Assembly (NCBI RefSeq): GCF_002109495.1 | Contig: NZ_LVJN01000016.1 | Coordinates: 1 to 64,000, forward strand | Direction of reading: 5' to 3' | DNA: 64,000 nt | Origin: Magnetofaba australis IT-1 | GTDB taxonomy: Bacteria; Pseudomonadota; Magnetococcia; Magnetococcales; Magnetococcaceae | Part shown: piece by piece, positions 15,720-23,845 of the stretch | How the letters are laid out: each line of letters opens with the position of its first letter | Position numbering within the stretch: position 1 is the stretch's first letter | Notes under the pieces: generated by a model | Told to the model about the DNA's origin: nothing | Database searches by the model: none | Seen by the model: only the letters and a program-made list of their open reading frames with translations | Made by a program: the position numbers and the translations under genes

Positions 15720-15966
15720 GGGCAGCGCCCACGATTCGGCAGGATTGCCGAATCGGACTCGCGCAGCGAGCCCGAAGGGTGAGGGCCATGGATTGCCCGA
15801 ATCACGGTTTGGATTTTGATGTTGGGAGCTCGAGGGCGGAGCCCTCGAAATCTTCCAGCGCCCATATGTGCACTTTTGAATGCTAGCGACTATAGTCAGC
15901 GCGAGCTTCACTTACGTCACGCAAACATTGGCCGTTGTGTGCAGTTTTGGTTTCGCATGGCTATAG
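15720..15966 (+). repeat. Family M hairpin mosaic, segment M5 (right of the IS110 element)
   Basis: It resumes the interrupted module GGGCAGCGCCC and continues with GATTCGGCAGGATTGCCGAATC, GACTCGCGCAGCGAGCCC, GGGCCATGGATTGCCC and the CGAGGGC-GGA-GCCCTCG end module. A TTTTGAATGCTAGCGACTAT end follows, and then an inverted copy of the conserved box (ACGTCACGCAAACATTGGCC) ending TTTCGCATGGCTATAG. The same outer end is duplicated in the palindrome at 13992. Confidence 0.85.
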
Positions 15967-16036
15967 ATCAACAGCGAGACAAGGTCCAGGCATGAGCCTA
16001 AGGCGCCGTCATCACGATTGATGGCGGGCCGCCCGC

Positions 16037-16540
16037 CTATTTGCCCATGGATTTGGGCTTCAGCGGCAGCGGAATGGTGAGGTTGATGAAGTCGTTCTTG
16101 ATGGGCGGGGTGAGGGTGACGAAGCGATCGGACTTGAAGTCCATGAACACCACTTTACTGCCGGAGGTTTTGGCGCGGCTGATGATCTCTTCGGTGATGG
16201 AGGCGGTGCAGTTCTCCAGACAGACGCCAAAACCGTTCACATCGGAGATGACGATGCTAAACAGCTTCATGGATTGCGTCATACTCGCCAGCTCGTCGTT
16301 GTCCAGATAGCCGCGCTCAAGGAGGCCGTCATTGGCGCCATGGACCACCGGTGGGTAGCAGCCGTGTTCGCGAAAATAGGCTACGCAGGCGTTGGAGATG
16401 GTATAAAACAGGCCCAGCAGCAGGGTGGATTCGTCGGTCGGTAGTTTGCCGGACTTCTTTTGATCGCGGATATCGCGCAGTTTCGCCAACGTCCAGAGGA
16501 TGATGGTTAAAACCGCCAAAGCCATGATATAATTAAACAT
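16037..16540 (-). CDS. Unknown protein with one N-terminal membrane segment
   Basis: I do not recognise this 167-residue protein. Residues 1-20 (MFNYIMALAVLTIILWTLAK) form one membrane anchor, and a predicted soluble domain follows with several Cys (HGCYPPVV, VCLENC). The overall order, a hydrophobic N-terminus then TLLLGLFYTISNACVAYF, resembles minor pseudopilins only superficially and lacks a prepilin cleavage site. The ATG at 16540 has GGAG upstream; the longer frame from 16645 has no better site. It is convergent with M5 and divergent from tusA. Confidence 0.65.
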   Translation of the reverse strand: MFNYIMALAVLTIILWTLAKLRDIRDQKKSGKLPTDESTLLLGLFYTISNACVAYFREHGCYPPVVHGANDGLLERGYLDNDELASMTQSMKLFSIVISDVNGFGVCLENCTASITEEIISRAKTSGSKVVFMDFKSDRFVTLTPPIKNDFINLTIPLPLKPKSMGK

Positions 16541-16787
16541 ATTCTCACAAACTCCGCGCTGTTCGGGCTGTGCCATGCAATCCGGCGCTGCGTGCGCGCC
16601 ACACAGTCTGCCTGCAATTGGAATACCAGAACAGAATCTTTTCATTGTGCCGGGGTTGTGTCAAAACAGAAAAAAAATTTGCATCAATCCGTGCGTTGAC
16701 GCAGCTTTGAGAGTATCCTGTTTTTCTAATAAACTGAGGTCCGCAGTTGCGGGCTGCTCGGATACAGACTGTTATGGAGAGGAAACT

Positions 16788-17012
16788 ATGGCAGATAAAA
16801 CGTTGGACGCCAAAGGCTTGAACTGCCCCCTGCCCATCTTGCGCGCGAAAAAAGCTCTCAAAGAGATGACCGCGGGTCAGATTTTGGCTATCGAAGCGAC
16901 CGATCCCGGCTCCGCCAAAGATTTCGAGTCCTTCTGCGCCCAGACCGGCAACAAGATGGTGAAGGCTTCTGAGAACGGCGACGTGTTCTACTACGAAATC
17001 GAGAAGTGCTAA
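16788..17012 (+). CDS. tusA: TusA-family sulfur carrier protein
   Basis: At 74 residues it has the whole TusA domain, with LDAKGLNCPLPILRAKKALK holding the CPxP motif whose cysteine (Cys13) carries persulfide sulfur. TusA works in tRNA thiolation and, in sulfur oxidisers, delivers sulfur to the Dsr or Hdr pathways. The start follows GGAGAGGAAACT. dsrE2 follows 17 nt later, so the pair forms an operon. That arrangement is characteristic of dissimilatory sulfur oxidation. Confidence 0.93.
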   Translation: MADKTLDAKGLNCPLPILRAKKALKEMTAGQILAIEATDPGSAKDFESFCAQTGNKMVKASENGDVFYYEIEKC

Positions 17013-17029
17013 GAAAAGGGAGGTAGACC

Positions 17030-17500
17030 ATGTCGGACCAGAAGAAACTGGCGATCATCGCCACCAAAGGCACCCTGGATTGGGCTTATCCCCCGCTGAT
17101 TCTGGCCACCACGGCTGCGGCGTTGGATTATGAGGTTCACATCTTCTGGACCTTCTATGGTCTCCAGGTGCTGAAGAAAAACCGCAACCTGAAGATCTCC
17201 CCGCTGGGCAATCCCGCCATGCCGATGCCGGTTGACATGCCGGTGCTGGTGCAAGCCCTGCCTGGTATGGAAGCGATGGCCACCACCATGATGAAGGCGA
17301 AGATGAAGGGCAAAGGCGTTGCCTCCATCGACGACCTGATGGAGATGGCGATTGAGTCCGAAGTGAACATGATTGCCTGTCAGATGACGGTTGACCTGTT
17401 TGACTTCAAACACGAAGAGCTGCTGGACGGCGTTGAGTATGCTGGTGCGGCGCGCTTCTTTGAAGTGGCGGGCGACGCGGACATCACGCTGTACATCTAA
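17030..17500 (+). CDS. dsrE2: DsrE2-like membrane-associated sulfurtransferase
   Basis: The 156-residue product fits the DsrE/DsrF/DrsH-like family, DsrE2 type. It starts KKLAIIATKGTLDWAYPPLI, and has ALDYEVHIFWTFYGLQVLKK, PMPVDMPVLVQALPGMEAMA and an IACQMTVDLF segment holding the conserved Cys. DsrE2 is encoded with TusA and rhodanese in many chemotrophic sulfur oxidisers, where it takes part in cytoplasmic sulfur transfer. Here no rhodanese gene is adjacent. AGGGAGG precedes the ATG. Confidence 0.85.
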   Translation: MSDQKKLAIIATKGTLDWAYPPLILATTAAALDYEVHIFWTFYGLQVLKKNRNLKISPLGNPAMPMPVDMPVLVQALPGMEAMATTMMKAKMKGKGVASIDDLMEMAIESEVNMIACQMTVDLFDFKHEELLDGVEYAGAARFFEVAGDADITLYI

Positions 17501-17547
17501 GGCGTGGATGGACGCTGCAGGGCGTAAGCTCTGCGTCTGTGAATGCG

Positions 17548-17582
17548 AAAAAGGCCTGGCGGGCGACTGCCGGGCCTTTTTT
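17548..17582 (+). terminator. Intrinsic terminator of tusA-dsrE2
   Basis: AAAAAGGCCTGGC (17548-17560) pairs with GCCGGGCCTTTTT (17569-17581), with one T-G wobble, followed by T. It lies 47 nt after dsrE2. Confidence 0.88.
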
Positions 17583-17599
17583 GCGTGTTGGCGAGGAGC

Positions 17600-17709
17600 A
17601 AAAGTGTTTGCGTGACGCAAGGCCGAGCCAGCGCTGTCTCATGGGCCGCCGACCAGTCGGCGGCTGAATAGTCAGCGCTGGCTCGGCCTTGCGTCACGCA
17701 AACACTTTT
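17600..17709. repeat. 110-bp inverted repeat made of two family M boxes (M6)
   Basis: Two perfect 37-nt arms (17600-17636 and 17673-17709) flank a 36-nt core. Each arm holds the M box GTGTTTGCGTGACGCA and a GCGCTG end, placed head to head; the core holds the GCCGCCGACCAGTCGGCGGC hairpin. It lies exactly between the convergent dsrE2 and htpX genes, and its right edge contains the first two bases of the htpX stop codon read on the minus strand. Confidence 0.93.
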
Positions 17710-18556
17710 ACCGCATACCTAACAAACGACGAATGCGCTCACCCATCGGCGGGTGCGTCGAGAACAAGCTCGATAACCCCCCACGCAGCGGATTGACGAT
17801 AAACATATGCGCCGTTGCCGGATGCGCCTCCGCAGTATGGTTGGGAATCGCCTCATTGCCACGCTGTAACTTATCCAACGCGCTCGCCAGCCACTGCGGG
17901 TTGCCGCAAATCTGCGCCCCAGTGGCGTCGGCGTGATACTCCCGCGCACGCGAGATCGCCATCTGAATCAGTGAGGCGGCGATAGGGGCCAGAATCATCA
18001 TCACAATGCTCGCCAAGCCGCCCATGCCGCCACCCTCTTCCTCGTCGCGATTGGAGCCGAAAATGGCGGCGAATTGCGCCATATTGGCGATCATCGTCAC
18101 CGCGCCGGCGATGGTGGCGGAAACCGTCATCACCAGCGTGTCGCGATTCTTCACGTGGGCCAGTTCATGGGCCATCACCCCAGCCAACTCCTCGCGGCTG
18201 AGAATGCGCATGATGCCTGTGGTGGCGGCCACGGCGGCGTGTTCCGGGTCGCGCCCCGTGGCGAAGGCGTTGGGGTTGGGGTCGTCGATGATATAGACCT
18301 TGGGCATGGGCAGACCGGCGCGTTTGGCCAACGCTTGCACCATGTTGTACAGCTCCGGCGCCTCACGCGGACCCACCGGCTGCGCGCCATACATGGAGAG
18401 CACCATCTTGTCGCTGTTCCAGTAGGCGAAGAAGTTCATCGCCACGGCGATGATCAACGCGATCATCATGCCGCCTTCTCCCGCCATGGCATACCCGGCC
18501 GCCATAAACAGCGCGGTCATTGCGGCCAGAAGAATCGACGTCTTGATTACGTTCAT
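17708..18556 (-). CDS. htpX: Membrane zinc protease HtpX
   Basis: HtpX is an M48-family metalloprotease of the inner membrane that removes misfolded membrane proteins. The HELAH zinc motif is at residues 130-134 ([13 protein letters not shown]), preceded by [20 protein letters not shown], and the third ligand region is [10 protein letters not shown]. Two N-terminal membrane segments and another pair in the middle ([19 protein letters not shown] and [19 protein letters not shown]) are visible. The length of 282 is close to E. coli HtpX (293). The stop codon lies at the edge of the M6 inverted repeat. Confidence 0.93.
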   Translation of the reverse strand: MNVIKTSILLAAMTALFMAAGYAMAGEGGMMIALIIAVAMNFFAYWNSDKMVLSMYGAQPVGPREAPELYNMVQALAKRAGLPMPKVYIIDDPNPNAFATGRDPEHAAVAATTGIMRILSREELAGVMAHELAHVKNRDTLVMTVSATIAGAVTMIANMAQFAAIFGSNRDEEEGGGMGGLASIVMMILAPIAASLIQMAISRAREYHADATGAQICGNPQWLASALDKLQRGNEAIPNHTAEAHPATAHMFIVNPLRGGLSSLFSTHPPMGERIRRLLGMR

Positions 18557-18729
18557 GGATGGTTTCGCAACCTCATGTGCGAGAGTGATCGTGAGAAGTG
18601 AACAGGCGCAACAGGCGCCTCGTACACTTTAACGGTGCGGTGAAACGTTTCCGTTCTCTTTTCGAATCTTAAGGCGAAACGAAATAAAAAACAGATACTG
18701 TGGAATCTTCATACAAGCTCAGAAGCAAA

Positions 18730-18840
18730 ACTAACGAGGGTCCAGGGAAATCATTTCCCTGGCGGGTTGAGGGCGGAGCCCTCATGGGTCCAGGGCGAAG
18801 CCCTGGTGGGGTCTGGGGCGAAGCCCCAGTCTCTTTCATC
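18730..18840 (+). repeat. Family R2 hairpin mosaic, segment 1
   Basis: It begins ACTAACGAGGGT and carries four hairpins in a row: CCAGGGAAA-TCA-TTTCCCTGG, GAGGGC-GGA-GCCCTC, CCAGGGC-GAA-GCCCTGG and CTGGGGC-GAA-GCCCCAG, ending with TCTCTTTCATC. The rest of the 338-nt gap between htpX and fmt holds nothing else that I can identify. Confidence 0.85.
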
Positions 18841-18893
18841 ACCCTTGTTAGTACTGCTCTACTTGTATCAGATGGGATGTGACGCGGCGTGCG

Positions 18894-19838
18894 TCAAGGG
18901 GTGTGCAGACGGATTCCGGGTTGCAGACCATGCCCGCGCAGCCAGTCGGCGGCGGCCATGCGCTTTTTGCCCGGGGCTTGAATCTCGGTGACCACCAACG
19001 AGCCTTCGCCACAAGCCACTTCGAAGCCGTCGTCATGAATGGCGGTGACCACGCCCGGCTCGCCGCTTCCTTGCGCCAAACGGGCGCGGAACAGCTTCAA
19101 CGGCTTCTCATCCAAGCCGGTGACGGAGGCGGGCCAAGGATCAAAAGCGCGCAACATGCGCTCGATCTCCACCGCAGGCAATGCCCAGTCGATGTGGCTC
19201 TCTTCGCGCTTGAGTTTATGCGCGTAGGTTTCGCCATGGTCGGGCTGCGGCTGCGGATGAATGGCGTCCTGCTGCAGCGCCGCCACCGCCTCGACGATCA
19301 AACGTGATCCCAGTTCAGCCAATTGATCGTGCAACACGCCGCCGGTGGTGTTTGCCTCAATGGGCACGGTCTCCACCAGCAGCATGGGGCCGGTATCCAA
19401 CCCGGCGTCCATCTGCATGATGGTCACGCCGGTGATGGCGTCGCCCGCCTGAATCGCCCGTTGAATCGGCGCCGCGCCGCGCCAGCGGGGCAGCACCGAC
19501 GCATGGATGTTCAAGCAGCCATGGGTGGGGATATCCAGCACTTCCTGGGAGAGAATCTGCCCATAGGCCACCACCACCGCCAGATCGGGCTTCAGATCCC
19601 GCAACTTCTGCACCGGCTCGGCGTTGCGCAGTTTCTTGGGCTGAAACACCGGGATATTGTGCTGTTCGGCCAGAACCTTCACCGGCGTCGGCTGCATCTT
19701 CTTGCCGCGTCCAGCGGGTTTATCGGGCTGGGTGAACACCCCCACCACCTCGTCGGGACCATCGATCAACGCCTGCAGCGCGCCGACAGAGAAATCCGGC
19801 GTGCCCATAAACACGATGCGCCAGGGGGTCTCGCTCAT
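18894..19838 (-). CDS. fmt: Methionyl-tRNA formyltransferase
   Basis: Fmt formylates initiator Met-tRNA using 10-formyl-tetrahydrofolate. The N-terminal catalytic domain shows RIVFMGTPDFSVGALQALI, the folate loop VVVAYGQILSQEVLDIP and the catalytic block NIHASVLPRWRGAAPIQRAI with GVTIMQMDAGLDTGPML. The C-terminal tRNA-binding domain follows from about residue 205 and ends DWLRGHGLQPGIRLHTP. The 314 residues equal the E. coli length (315). Its start overlaps the def stop by 4 nt (ATGA), so the two genes are translationally coupled. Confidence 0.96.
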   Translation of the reverse strand: MSETPWRIVFMGTPDFSVGALQALIDGPDEVVGVFTQPDKPAGRGKKMQPTPVKVLAEQHNIPVFQPKKLRNAEPVQKLRDLKPDLAVVVAYGQILSQEVLDIPTHGCLNIHASVLPRWRGAAPIQRAIQAGDAITGVTIMQMDAGLDTGPMLLVETVPIEANTTGGVLHDQLAELGSRLIVEAVAALQQDAIHPQPQPDHGETYAHKLKREESHIDWALPAVEIERMLRAFDPWPASVTGLDEKPLKLFRARLAQGSGEPGVVTAIHDDGFEVACGEGSLVVTEIQAPGKKRMAAADWLRGHGLQPGIRLHTP

Positions 19839-20356
19839 GCGCTCTGCTCCGCTTTCATTTTCTTGAGCTTCTTGATGATCATCTCCCGTTTCAGCCGGGA
19901 GATGCGGTCGATGAACAGCACTCCATCCAGATGGTCAATCTCATGCTGAAGGCAGATGGAGAGCAGCCCGTCGGCCTCCAGCGTCACCTCATCACCGTTA
20001 CGATCTAACGCTTTGAGGGTGATCTTCTCCATCCGATTGACCGAAGCGATGGCGTCCGGCACCGACAGGCACCCTTCGTCATAGCTGGTCTCGCCGGTGC
20101 TGGCGACAATCTGCGGATTGGCGAAACACATGGGGTTCTTACCGTCTTTATCCGGGTTGGACTGATCCACGTCCACCACGATGATGCGTTTGGAGACGCC
20201 CACCTGCGGCGCCGCCAGACCGATGCCCGGGGCGTCGTACATGGTTTCGAGCATATCATCCATCAGTTGACGAATCTCGTCGGTGACCGCTTCAACCGGT
20301 TTGGCTTTGGCTTTCAGCACCGGATCCGGCGCGGTGACAATGGGAAGAATGGGCAT
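19835..20356 (-). CDS. def: Peptide deformylase
   Basis: Def removes the formyl group from new proteins and works in sequence with Fmt. All three motifs are present: GIGLAAPQVG (about residue 44), EGCLSVPDAI with the metal-binding Cys, and QHEIDHLDG with the two His and the catalytic Glu. The 173-residue length is typical (169 in E. coli). The gene precedes fmt and overlaps it by 4 nt. Confidence 0.97.
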   Translation of the reverse strand: MPILPIVTAPDPVLKAKAKPVEAVTDEIRQLMDDMLETMYDAPGIGLAAPQVGVSKRIIVVDVDQSNPDKDGKNPMCFANPQIVASTGETSYDEGCLSVPDAIASVNRMEKITLKALDRNGDEVTLEADGLLSICLQHEIDHLDGVLFIDRISRLKREMIIKKLKKMKAEQSA

Positions 20357-20402
20357 TGCGGCTTTCCTGCAACTCTGTGGAATATTTTGGATGATTTAAG
20401 AG

Positions 20403-20526
20403 ACTGGGCTTTCAGCCCAGACCCGACCAGGGCTCCGCCCTGGACCCGGCAGGGCTCTGCCCTGCACCCGCACGGGCTCTGCCCGTGACCCGCCAGGGAA
20501 ATGATTTCCCTGGACCCTCGTTAGTT
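20403..20526 (-). repeat. Family R2 hairpin mosaic, segment 2
   Basis: Reverse orientation. From left: CTGGGC-TTT-CAGCCCAG-like stem, CCAGGGC-TCC-GCCCTGG, CAGGGC-TCT-GCCCTG, ACGGGC-TCT-GCCCGT and CCAGGGAAA-TGA-TTTCCCTGG, ending ACCCTCGTTAGT. The fourth stem differs from the third by a compensated pair, so pairing is kept while sequence changes. Confidence 0.85.
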
Positions 20527-20607
20527 TTGCTTCGTGCTCAACTCGACGAATTTTGCCTTCTATTGAGCACTGTTCAGCGCATTTCGTTCAACAAACTTCC
20601 TAACCTA

Positions 20608-22851
20608 TCAGACAAACGCTTGTGGGTCGATATCCACGCCAATACGCAGATTCCGCCCCGCCAACGGCTCCGCCGCCGCCAGAATCCTGCCCACCGCCTG
20701 ATGCACCATGCGGATATCCGCCCCCTTGATCATTAATTGCCAACGATGCCGCCCGCGCAGCTTCGATAGCGGCGCCGGAGCCGGACCCAGCACCAACGCG
20801 CCCTCGGTATGAGGCAGATTGCGCCGCAATTCGGCGACAAAACGATCCCCTTCGCCCAGGTCCTCACAGGAGAAGCGCACCAGCGCCATGCGCGAAAAGG
20901 GGGGATACTCCGCCTCGGCGCGAAACCGTAATTCCTGATCAGCGAACAGATCGGCGTCGTGACAGGCGGCGGCGGTGAGAGCGTAGTGCTGCGGGTCGAA
21001 GGTCTGCACCAGCACCCGACCCGTCTGCCCCCGTTCGCGCCCGGCGCGTCCCGCCACCTGAGTCACCAGTTGAAACGCCCGCTCGGCGGCGCGGAAGTCT
21101 GGCTGACTCATGGCGCTCTCGGCGGCGATCACCCCCACCAGCGAAAGGCCGGAGAAGTGGTGCCCCTTGGCGATCATCTGCGTGCCCACCAGGATATCCA
21201 CCGCGCCGCTGCGGAAGGCGTCCAGGGTCTTGGCCAAACGATCCGCCGAACCCTTCACCGCGTCGCGATCCAGCCGCGCCACGTTGGCGTCGGGGAAGCG
21301 CTGTTTAACCTCCTCCTCCAACCGTTCGGTGCCGGGGCCGAAGCGGATCAACCCCAACTGGCCGCACTCGGGGCAGACGTCGGGGGGGTCGGCCACGTGG
21401 TCGCAGTAGTGGCACATCAACTGATTGCGCCCTTTGTGCAGCGTCAGCGCCACCGCACAGTTGGGACAGCTCACCGAGTGGCCGCAGAGGTTACACAGTA
21501 ACGCCGGGGCAAAGCCGCGCCGGTTCAAAAACAGCAACGACTGCTTGCCCGCCGCCAGGGTCTCGCTCATCGCCTCACGCAGGGTCTTGCCGATGAGGCT
21601 GTGGGCGCGCATCCCCTCGCGGTTCTGCGGATCGGAGAGGTCCACCAGCTCAATGGGGGGGAGGTCGGCCCCGGTGGCGCGTTGAGTGAGTCGCAGATGG
21701 TGATATTTCCCATGCTGGGCGTTGTGCAGACTCTCCATGGCGGGCGTGGCGCTGCCCAGCACCACCACCGCCTGGTTGAAGCTGGCGCGCACGATGGCCA
21801 TGTCGCGGGCGTGGTAAGGCACGCCCTCTTCTTGTTTGTAAGAGCCGTCATGCTCCTCATCCACCACGATGAGGCCCAAATCGGCAAACGGCGCGAACAG
21901 GGCGCTGCGCGCGCCGATGATCACCCGCGCCTGACCGGAGCGGGCGCGCCGCCACTCGTCGTGACGCCGCGCCGGGGTGAGCCCGGAGTGGAACACCGCC
22001 AGAGTCTCATGAAAGCGCACCCGATAGCGGGCGGTGAGTTGCGGCGTCAGGGAGATCTCCGGCACCAGCAGCAACGCCTGCCGACCCTGCGCCAGGGCGG
22101 TCTCCACGGCGCGGAAGTAGACCTCTGTTTTGCCCGAGCCGGTGACTCCTTGCAGCAAGAAGGGGGCGAAGCGTCCAGCGGTGATGGCCTCGTTGAGCGC
22201 ATCCACCGCCTCCTGCTGCTCATCGGTGAGCTGCGGCGGCTCATGAAGCTGGCGGACTTCGGCCTGCTCCTCGGCCTCCCAGTGGGGATTCTCCCGCGCT
22301 TTGTGGCGCGCGTCCCAGCTCTCTTCGATGCGGATCAAACCGTCATCGCGTAACAGTTTGAGCTTACGATCCAGTCCGGCGCGCCCGACGTGCTGGGCGA
22401 TGGTGGACTCCATCAAGCCGTTCTTGCGTTTGCGCAGATGGTCGGCCAGGGCGCGCAGGGCGGGGGAGAGGGAGTCGGGCGGGGCGGTTTCGCCGAGCCA
22501 GATAACGCGGCGTTTGCGATCGTGCAATAGATGGGCGGGTAGGGCGGCGGCGGCGATGCTGGCGGGAGCTTGGCGATAATAGCGGGCGATGTAGTCCAGC
22601 AGACGCATGAGTTCGGCGTTGAGGGGGGGCGTATCGCCGAGGATATCGGCGAGGGGCTTGATCTCACCGGTGTAGTCGCAGGTATCCGCCAACGACCAGA
22701 TGAGGCCGGTGCGATTGCCGCGCCCCATGGGGACGAGAGCCAGGGCGCCGGGGATGGCGGCCTCGCGCAATGCATCGGGGATGGTGTAGGAGAAGAGGCC
22801 GCCGTAGGGGCCTTTGATGGCGACTTGGGCATACATGCGCGGATGGTACAT
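20608..22851 (-). CDS. priA: Primosomal helicase PriA
   Basis: PriA restarts stalled replication forks. The order of domains is complete: an N-terminal 3'-end-binding domain (YAQVAIKGPYGGLFSYTIPD), the helicase Walker A LLQGVTGSGKTEVYF, the DEEH box IVVDEEHDGSYKQEEGVPYH, then a zinc-binding insert with eight cysteines (CNLCGHSVSCPNC and CHYCDHVADPPDVCPECG) and helicase motif VAGRAGRERGQTGRVLVQT. The length of 747 residues is near E. coli PriA (732). The ATG at 22851 was taken; an internal ATG at 22836 (MYAQ) is equally possible, since no clear ribosome-binding site separates them. Confidence 0.95.
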   Translation of the reverse strand: MYHPRMYAQVAIKGPYGGLFSYTIPDALREAAIPGALALVPMGRGNRTGLIWSLADTCDYTGEIKPLADILGDTPPLNAELMRLLDYIARYYRQAPASIAAAALPAHLLHDRKRRVIWLGETAPPDSLSPALRALADHLRKRKNGLMESTIAQHVGRAGLDRKLKLLRDDGLIRIEESWDARHKARENPHWEAEEQAEVRQLHEPPQLTDEQQEAVDALNEAITAGRFAPFLLQGVTGSGKTEVYFRAVETALAQGRQALLLVPEISLTPQLTARYRVRFHETLAVFHSGLTPARRHDEWRRARSGQARVIIGARSALFAPFADLGLIVVDEEHDGSYKQEEGVPYHARDMAIVRASFNQAVVVLGSATPAMESLHNAQHGKYHHLRLTQRATGADLPPIELVDLSDPQNREGMRAHSLIGKTLREAMSETLAAGKQSLLFLNRRGFAPALLCNLCGHSVSCPNCAVALTLHKGRNQLMCHYCDHVADPPDVCPECGQLGLIRFGPGTERLEEEVKQRFPDANVARLDRDAVKGSADRLAKTLDAFRSGAVDILVGTQMIAKGHHFSGLSLVGVIAAESAMSQPDFRAAERAFQLVTQVAGRAGRERGQTGRVLVQTFDPQHYALTAAACHDADLFADQELRFRAEAEYPPFSRMALVRFSCEDLGEGDRFVAELRRNLPHTEGALVLGPAPAPLSKLRGRHRWQLMIKGADIRMVHQAVGRILAAAEPLAGRNLRIGVDIDPQAFV

Positions 22852-22886
22852 CAAAACGCCAGGCCAGAGGAGCCGCTATGACGAAA

Positions 22887-22975
22887 ATTGGCCGCCGACT
22901 GGTCGGCGGCGGGGTCTGGGGTCCGCGACCCCAGCGGGGTGTGGGGCGGCGCCCCACGGTGTGGCCGTTGCTGTT
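22887..22975 (+). repeat. Family M hairpin mosaic, segment M7 (short)
   Basis: Only the central modules are present: GCCGCCGACTGGTCGGCGGC, CTGGGGTCCGCGACCCCAG and GTGGGGCGGCGCCCCAC. The conserved box and the end module are missing. The second stem has changed (GGGTC/GACCC in place of GGGGC/GCCCC) with pairing kept. Confidence 0.8.
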
Positions 22976-23050
22976 GCCGTTTCCCCATTGAACATAGGCG
23001 GCGCCAGTATGAGGGTGGAGAGGAGCGCAGAACAGCAAGCCAGCACAAAA

Positions 23051-23106
23051 GGAAAAGGGGAAACGGCGGGTGAGCAGGCCCCGTAGGGGCCGTCGTCCGC
23101 AGGACG
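23051..23106 (+). repeat. Family R3 segment 1 (purine box plus hairpins)
   Basis: The box GGAAAAGGGGAAACGG (23051-23066) is followed after 10 nt by GGCCCC-GTA-GGGGCC (23077-23091) and then CGTCC-GCA-GGACG (23094-23106). The same layout recurs at 26362-26406 (inverted) and 53095-53132. The rest of the gap up to 23218 holds nothing recognisable. Confidence 0.65.
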
Positions 23107-23218
23107 GCGAACTGCACTAGAATTTCATGCAGGGAAAGCCAAAAAGTGTGTGTGGAAGGATGGTGGTGAAGGAGCAGTATCTGGAGTTTCCAACGTGAAA
23201 TTGCCAAAAACGGTTTTG

Positions 23219-23839
23219 TCACAACGAGTTGGGTAAAGGAATCGTCAAGGTGCGGGAGCAGTTGGGGACGTCCTGCGGACACTGAGTGAGAAAGACTTGA
23301 GCCTCGACCTCATTGGTATTCCTAAACAGCTTTGCATTGTGCGCTTTGGCAACCGTCACAGTTCCCAGATTCCAATACACGAAAGGCAAGACCGCCACCT
23401 CGTGTATGATCAACACATCCGCAGAATCAAAGGCGGAAAAAGATTGCCTCTGAGCTTGGATAAAATGATCGCCAACACGGAGCTCATCTAAGGGTTCGGT
23501 TATCGCCATATTATAGGGCGTATAGCGTAATAGGATTCTGTGTCCAGCACTCACATATGTATAAATGACTGAAATAAAAATAAATGGGAAAAGGGTGGTC
23601 ATCCCAATTGTGTAGAGTAACTTGGTCCAGAATTTATGAATATGATGGCGAATAGAGAACAAGCCATAAACTGGATATGAAATCAGGATCACACGTACAA
23701 TCTCATTGATCAATACGGATTCAAAACGCAATTTAGGCGCAATCATCACCTGCATTGTGGCCAAGAGGAATAATGCCCCGTAGACAAAAAATGTCCACGG
23801 GGCATTCCATACAAAATAAGGCTTTATACTAAGTCTCAC
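23219..23839 (-). CDS. Membrane protein, candidate immunity protein
   Basis: The 206-residue protein matches no family I know. The first 110 residues contain about three membrane segments (FFVYGALFLLATMQVMIA, VILISYPVYGLFSI, GMTTLFPFIFISVIYTYVSA) and the rest is a soluble domain ending in a cysteine-containing segment QCPQDVPNCSRTL. It starts 6 nt after the stop of the probable toxin gene, so both are on one mRNA. Immunity genes of polymorphic toxins usually occupy this place. Base composition is more AT-rich than in neighbouring genes, which suggests transfer. Confidence 0.5.
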   Translation of the reverse strand: MRLSIKPYFVWNAPWTFFVYGALFLLATMQVMIAPKLRFESVLINEIVRVILISYPVYGLFSIRHHIHKFWTKLLYTIGMTTLFPFIFISVIYTYVSAGHRILLRYTPYNMAITEPLDELRVGDHFIQAQRQSFSAFDSADVLIIHEVAVLPFVYWNLGTVTVAKAHNAKLFRNTNEVEAQVFLTQCPQDVPNCSRTLTIPLPNSL

Positions 23840-23845
23840 TTAGCA

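Noticed and set aside
16037-16540. Assignment as a type IV pseudopilin
   Set aside because: There is an N-terminal hydrophobic helix but no prepilin peptidase site (G/A followed by F-x4-E).
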